Assembly (NCBI GenBank): GCA_002452515.1
Contig: DKEN01000112.1
Coordinates: 1 to 9,278, forward strand
Reading direction: 5' to 3'
Length of the DNA: 9,278 nucleotides
Source: Spartobacteria bacterium UBA6821
GTDB lineage: Bacteria > Verrucomicrobiota > Verrucomicrobiia > Chthoniobacterales > UBA6821
Shown: in pieces, positions 6,303 through 9,278 of the stretch
Position numbering within the stretch: the first letter of the stretch is position 1
Layout: each line of letters opens with the position of its first letter
Program-made: the position numbers and the translations under genes
The notes under the pieces: model-generated
What the model saw: only the letters and a program-made list of their open reading frames with translations
Database searches by the model: none
Told to the model about the DNA's origin: nothing

Positions 6303-7196
6303 TTACTTGTCTTTTACCGGCACGACGAGTTGTGGTCCGGCATTCAGCGGAACAAAAACGCGATCCGCCCCCTTGATGTTCTCAGCTTGAAGGTACTGGA
6401 TGTAGAGGGGATTCAGGACGGCGGTGATCGAGGAGATGGCCTTGGCTTGTTCAAGAGCCTCTGCTGAGGCGTGGGCACCGGAGGCTTCTCCGTTCTTCCG
6501 TTCGATCTCGATATTCTTTTCTGCGATCTGCTCCTCGATGGCTTTTTGTTCCAGTGTTTGATTGAGAGCAACTTTTGCCGCGATGGCGACAATCACCTGC
6601 TGGGGAGGGGAGGCATTACCCATGACGACCGACATCACCTCGAAGGGGGTATTCTTGAGGAGATCTTTAACCTGTCCCTCAATATTATGGGAAATTTCAG
6701 GGAGTGATTCATTGACATCAAGGCCGTTGTATTGCGCAACTACGGAGCGAGTGATGGTTCGAAACGGTTCCTTGATGAACTGGTTATAAGCCTGCTGGGC
6801 GATTTTGTCGGGATCGCCGGTCGCCTCCCATCCGCCGAACTCCTCCATGAATCGACGCACCGAAACGACATCCGGCTTCAGTCGCCAGACAATATGCGCC
6901 TGGCTGGAGAGAGGGAGCTTATCCTTGGCCAGGATGGCACTATCGGAATCAAAATCCTCCGAGTAGGTGAAGGGAGTGATGGAGACTGCCTGTCCCCAGA
7001 GGCGCCAGCGGAGTCCTGTGGAGGCGGGGCCGAAGATGACTTCCTTGAACTCTCCCTTGCCAAGGATCGGTTTGGAGTAGATGTAGCTGGCATAGCCTGC
7101 GGTGACACGGACATTGGAGAAGTTCGGAGCGAGAAAGAAGAGGGCGAATGCTGCGATGGCGGCAATTACCAGAAGGGGGAGAGGTGCTTTCTGCAT
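6303..7196 (-). CDS. SPFH/band-7 (prohibitin-like) membrane protein
   Basis: A 297-residue protein with a single N-terminal membrane anchor (7-23), an SPFH/band-7 domain over about 27-205 (RVTAGYASYIYSKPILGKGEFKEV at its start, HIVWRLKPD and EISHNIEGQVKDLL inside), then an Ala/Glu-rich coiled-coil helix (about 208-255, EQKAIEEQIAEKNIEIERKNGEA) and a C-terminal part with LNPLYIQYLQAENIKG. The order matches prohibitin/stomatin relatives, which oligomerise on membranes into microdomain scaffolds and often regulate membrane proteases or channels. It is first in the minus-strand unit and ends 4 bases before the secreted-protein gene. It lacks the long repeat-rich tail of flotillins. No clear Shine-Dalgarno precedes the ATG at 7196, but the anchor begins at once, so the start fits. 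A role as scaffold for the adjacent channel is inference. Confidence 0.88.
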   Translation of the reverse strand: MQKAPLPLLVIAAIAAFALFFLAPNFSNVRVTAGYASYIYSKPILGKGEFKEVIFGPASTGLRWRLWGQAVSITPFTYSEDFDSDSAILAKDKLPLSSQAHIVWRLKPDVVSVRRFMEEFGGWEATGDPDKIAQQAYNQFIKEPFRTITRSVVAQYNGLDVNESLPEISHNIEGQVKDLLKNTPFEVMSVVMGNASPPQQVIVAIAAKVALNQTLEQKAIEEQIAEKNIEIERKNGEASGAHASAEALEQAKAISSITAVLNPLYIQYLQAENIKGADRVFVPLNAGPQLVVPVKDK

Positions 7197-7241
7197 TTGG
7201 AATGGGTGATGCAGGATCGGGTGGAATGCAAGAAGGAAGCA

Positions 7242-7254
7242 CTGATTAAATCAG
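7242..7254. promoter_or_regulatory. 13-bp palindrome in the divergent promoter region
   Basis: CTGATT-A-AATCAG is a perfect 6-bp inverted repeat with a one-base centre in the 91 bases between the divergent SPFH and glutamate-receptor-like genes. Its size and place suit an operator for a dimeric regulator acting on one or both genes. No regulator gene is nearby, and a chance origin cannot be excluded. Confidence 0.3.
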
Positions 7255-7287
7255 CGTTTCCCTCAATGCGTTGTGCATGGTAGGGAG

Positions 7288-8397
7288 ATGGAGGTGAATT
7301 ATTTCCGCCTGCTGCTTTGTTCCTTGTTGATCGTCTCAGCGATCCTAATTCCGTGCCTGTCACAAGCAGCAGATGCACCTGTGCAATCGCCGTCCCAAAG
7401 GCTGAAAGTGGCGGTCTTCGAGCGGCCACCCTATAGTTTCAAGGATAAGGATGGAAATTGGAGCGGTTTAAGTATTGAACTCTGGGCGCAGATCGCGGAA
7501 CGGCTTGGCATTTCATACGACTATGTCGATGTGCCGCTGTCGGAGGTTTACCGGAGACTGCATTCCGGTGAGTGCGATGTTTCTCCAGCGAGCGTGATCA
7601 CCGGGGAAATGGCCGATCAGGTGGAATATACGGAGCCGTATCTCTTCAGCCATGGTGCCGTGGTGACGGCCCATAAATCCTTCGCGCAGAGTCTAGGCAC
7701 CTTTTATTCCTATCTCTGGAGCAAGGAGGTGATGGTCATCCTGATTTCCATGATCATTGGCATGGCGATTTTCAGCCTGATTCTCGTTTGGGTTGAGAGG
7801 AAGCATGAGAAAGGGCACTTCAATGGCCCCACCCTCAAAGGAATCGGTTCCGCTCTTTGGTTTTCTGCTGTGACCATGACCACCGTCGGCTACGGGGACA
7901 AAACACCCCTTTCGGCCACGGGCAGAATCATCACCTTTTTCTGGATGCTGGTCGGCGTCCTGCTGATCGCTCTTTTCACCGGGACAATCGCTTCCTCCAT
8001 CACCATGGAGCAGATCCAGCACGGCATCGTTCGTTTTGATGATCTCTCCCGTTTTAAAGTCGGTTGTTACGCCGGTTCACGCACGGATCTCATGCTCAAA
8101 AGCCGGGGCATTCCAGCCGTGCGATACCTGACTCCTGAAGCAGGATTCGTCGGCTTTACCAGCAATCAAATCAATGCCTACGCCGGCGACTCCATTTCCT
8201 TGGAATATTGGATGAATCACGTCGCGCCCGGAAAATTTCAGATCTCCATTATCCCAGATTCCGAGATGATCTACGCCTTTGCAACCAGGCCGGGATTGCC
8301 GGAACTTTCTGAAATCAACAGAGAGCTGTTGAAGATCACCCTTGCCCCGGATTGGAGGGAAAAGGCGGAAAAATGGACTGGGCCGCTCAGTTTCTGA
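7288..8397 (+). CDS. GluR0-like ionotropic receptor: ligand-gated potassium channel
   Basis: A 369-residue protein joining a bacterial family-3 solute-binding domain to a pore. Signal peptide about 1-28; binding lobe 1 about 38-137 (LKVAVFERPPYSF, VEYTEPYLFSHGAVV); TM1 about 148-169; pore helix and filter TTVGYGD at 198-204; TM2 about 214-238; binding lobe 2 about 252-365 (INAYAGDSISLEYWM). This S1-TM-P-TM-S2 order is that of prokaryotic GluR0, a tetrameric K+-selective channel opened by an extracellular amino acid, and the filter predicts K+ selectivity. Asp301, placed like the usual amine-binding acid, is kept. The position of the carboxylate-binding Arg in 'ITxxR' is Met108 (VITGEMADQVEYTEPY), so the ligand is uncertain. 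Start is ambiguous: GTG 7273, ATG 7288 or GTG 7294. The last has the best-spaced AGGGAG (7282-7287); I kept the ATG. Transcribed away from the SPFH/KirBac unit. Confidence 0.9.
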   Translation: MEVNYFRLLLCSLLIVSAILIPCLSQAADAPVQSPSQRLKVAVFERPPYSFKDKDGNWSGLSIELWAQIAERLGISYDYVDVPLSEVYRRLHSGECDVSPASVITGEMADQVEYTEPYLFSHGAVVTAHKSFAQSLGTFYSYLWSKEVMVILISMIIGMAIFSLILVWVERKHEKGHFNGPTLKGIGSALWFSAVTMTTVGYGDKTPLSATGRIITFFWMLVGVLLIALFTGTIASSITMEQIQHGIVRFDDLSRFKVGCYAGSRTDLMLKSRGIPAVRYLTPEAGFVGFTSNQINAYAGDSISLEYWMNHVAPGKFQISIIPDSEMIYAFATRPGLPELSEINRELLKITLAPDWREKAEKWTGPLSF

Positions 8398-8398
8398 T

Positions 8399-8526
8399 GC
8401 GGCCACGGGCCGCAGGCTGTAAGGGGTTTAGACTGTAGACTTTTAGGTCAAAAGACCTAAGCAACCAGCACCTCAGGATCTAACAGTCTAACAGACTACA
8501 GCCTAAACCCCTTCGCCCTCCGGGCG
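8399..8526. repeat. Palindromic heptad-rich intergenic element between convergent genes
   Basis: Between the receptor stop and the tex stop three structures follow each other. First, a perfect 6-bp hairpin (8399-8404 with 8408-8413). Second, a long inverted repeat, 8421-8441 against 8493-8513, matching at 19 of 21 positions, with a nested perfect 7-bp hairpin at 8443-8460 (loop AAAA). Third, a 5-bp hairpin CGCCC-TCC-GGGCG at 8514-8526 that touches the tex stop codon. The arms consist of 7-base units: TAGACTG and TAGACTT at 8429-8442, and CAGTCTA, CAGACTA, CAGCCTA at 8484-8490, 8492-8498 and 8499-8505, which are reverse complements of one theme. It could stop transcription from both sides, but no T runs follow, so a dispersed repeat of REP type is equally likely. 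Confidence 0.75.
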
Positions 8527-8527
8527 A

Positions 8528-9277
8528 TCAGAACTTCTTCTGCTGGGCTAGGGAGAACCAGTCGCCGCCTGTTCCAGGTTTTCCAGAGTCCTGCCGCATG
8601 TGGCGGCTGATATCTCGCTGGCCACCGTCACCAGCGCGAGGTTTGTCCTGACGCGGTGTGAGGTCGACTTTGGTTTTGAGCGAGAGCGCGATGCGTTTGC
8701 GACCTAGGTCGATTTCAACGACAGTCGCCTGAACGCGCTGGCCGACTTTCAGGAAGTCGGCGGGATTTTTGACAAACTCGTCGCTGATCTGGCTGACATG
8801 GACAAGTCCGTCCTGGTGGACGCCGATATCAACGAAGGCACCGAAGGCGGTGACGTTGGTGATGATGCCCGGAAGTTTGAGTCCCGGTTGGAGATCCTCC
8901 ATTTTCTCGACTCCCTCGGCGAAGCTGAAGGCCTCGAATTGTTCGCGGGGATCGCGGCCCGGTTTTGCCAATTCCGCGACGATATCCTTGAGCGTGGGTA
9001 ATCCCACCTCCGGGGTGACGTAGCGGTCGAGTTTGATGGCGGCTCGCTTGACGGGATCCTTGAGAAGGTCGATCACAGTGCAACCAAGGTCGGTCGCCAT
9101 GCGGTCGACGAGTTCGTAGCGCTCAGGGTGAACCGCACTTGCATCAAGGGGGTGAGCGCCACCTCGGATGCGGAGGAAGCCCGCCGCCTGTTCGAAGGCC
9201 TTGGGCCCCAGTCCAGCCACTTTGAGTAGATCAGCGCGGGACTTGAAGGGGCCGCCTGCGTCACGATGCGAGACGAG
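8528..9277 (-). CDS. tex: Tex-family S1 RNA-binding protein, C-terminal part (5' end outside window)
   Basis: The last 249 codons of a Tex (YhgF-like) protein; the frame is open to the right edge. Visible parts: the end of the helix-hairpin-helix region (RADLLKVAGLGPKAFEQAAGFLRI, about residues 14-37 of the fragment), the following helical domain (HPLDASAVHPERYELVDRMA, then LKDPVKRAAIKLDRYVTPEVGLPTLKDIVAELAKPGRDPR), and an S1 OB-fold at about 131-201 (LPGIITNVTAFGAFVDIGVHQDGLVHVSQISDEFV to RIALSLK). A low-complexity tail rich in Gly, Arg, Asp and Lys closes it, ending LAQQKKF. Tex binds nucleic acid, associates with the transcription machinery, and is conserved across bacteria; full proteins are about 700-800 residues, so roughly the last third is present. 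It converges on the receptor gene. Confidence 0.95.
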   Translation of the reverse strand, partial: LVSHRDAGGPFKSRADLLKVAGLGPKAFEQAAGFLRIRGGAHPLDASAVHPERYELVDRMATDLGCTVIDLLKDPVKRAAIKLDRYVTPEVGLPTLKDIVAELAKPGRDPREQFEAFSFAEGVEKMEDLQPGLKLPGIITNVTAFGAFVDIGVHQDGLVHVSQISDEFVKNPADFLKVGQRVQATVVEIDLGRKRIALSLKTKVDLTPRQDKPRAGDGGQRDISRHMRQDSGKPGTGGDWFSLAQQKKF

Positions 9278-9278
9278 G

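Noticed and set aside
6732..7283. 183-codon plus-strand frame
   Set aside because: It is antisense to the SPFH gene, which has clear domain structure; this frame has none and would cover the divergent promoter region.
8399..8526. tRNA or structured ncRNA gene in the palindromic gap
   Set aside because: No cloverleaf, no TTCRA T-loop, and the folding is explained by nested inverted repeats.

Overview
The window looks like chromosomal DNA from a Verrucomicrobiota bacterium, probably a soil or freshwater lineage. This is inferred from gene style only: an ECF sigma factor directly followed by a Ser/Thr kinase that starts with a double CPRC zinc ribbon, a 'LWEDLAS' helical segment of the kind common in Planctomycetes/Verrucomicrobia proteins, and mostly weak or absent Shine-Dalgarno sequences. 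There are no transposases, integrases, CRISPR arrays, tRNA or rRNA genes.

Left part (1-3446, all minus strand, so read right to left). A glycine-rich RRM RNA-binding protein (3123-3446) ends in a textbook rho-independent terminator (3073-3106). Next come an ECF-type sigma factor (2129-2872) and a zinc-ribbon Ser/Thr kinase with a multi-pass membrane C-terminus (2075 down to the window edge, incomplete). The sigma gene and the kinase gene are each preceded by the same two-part element, GTGTAACAAC-N12-CTTAAT, with identical spacing. It is a good candidate for the promoter recognised by this sigma factor, implying autoregulation and co-control of the kinase. The kinase C-terminus carries an internally duplicated membrane module whose two copies are nearly identical in DNA over about 159 bases.

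Middle (3447-4258). This gene-poor stretch holds a doubtful 79-codon ORF and a 47-codon lysine/glutamate-rich small protein of a recurrent bacterial type, both on the plus strand.

Right part (4259-8397) is a potassium-channel neighbourhood. A minus-strand operon encodes an SPFH/band-7 membrane protein, a secreted protein with a beta-sandwich-like N-terminus and a helical C-terminus, and a KirBac-type inward-rectifier K+ channel (filter TVGYG). Divergent from it, 91 bases away, is a GluR0-like ionotropic receptor: a periplasmic amino-acid-type binding domain interrupted by a pore with the K+ filter TTVGYGD. Its usual ligand-carboxylate arginine position is methionine, so the ligand may not be an ordinary alpha-amino acid. 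A 13-bp palindrome lies between the two transcription units. A ligand-gated K+ channel, an inward rectifier, a possible membrane-microdomain scaffold and an exported protein in one locus suggest a potassium or membrane-potential signalling module. That functional link is inferred from gene order alone.

Right edge (8399-9277). A heavily palindromic intergenic element made of heptads (TAGNCTG / CAGNCTA) fills the gap between the receptor gene and the convergent 3' end of a Tex-family S1-domain protein (incomplete at the window edge).
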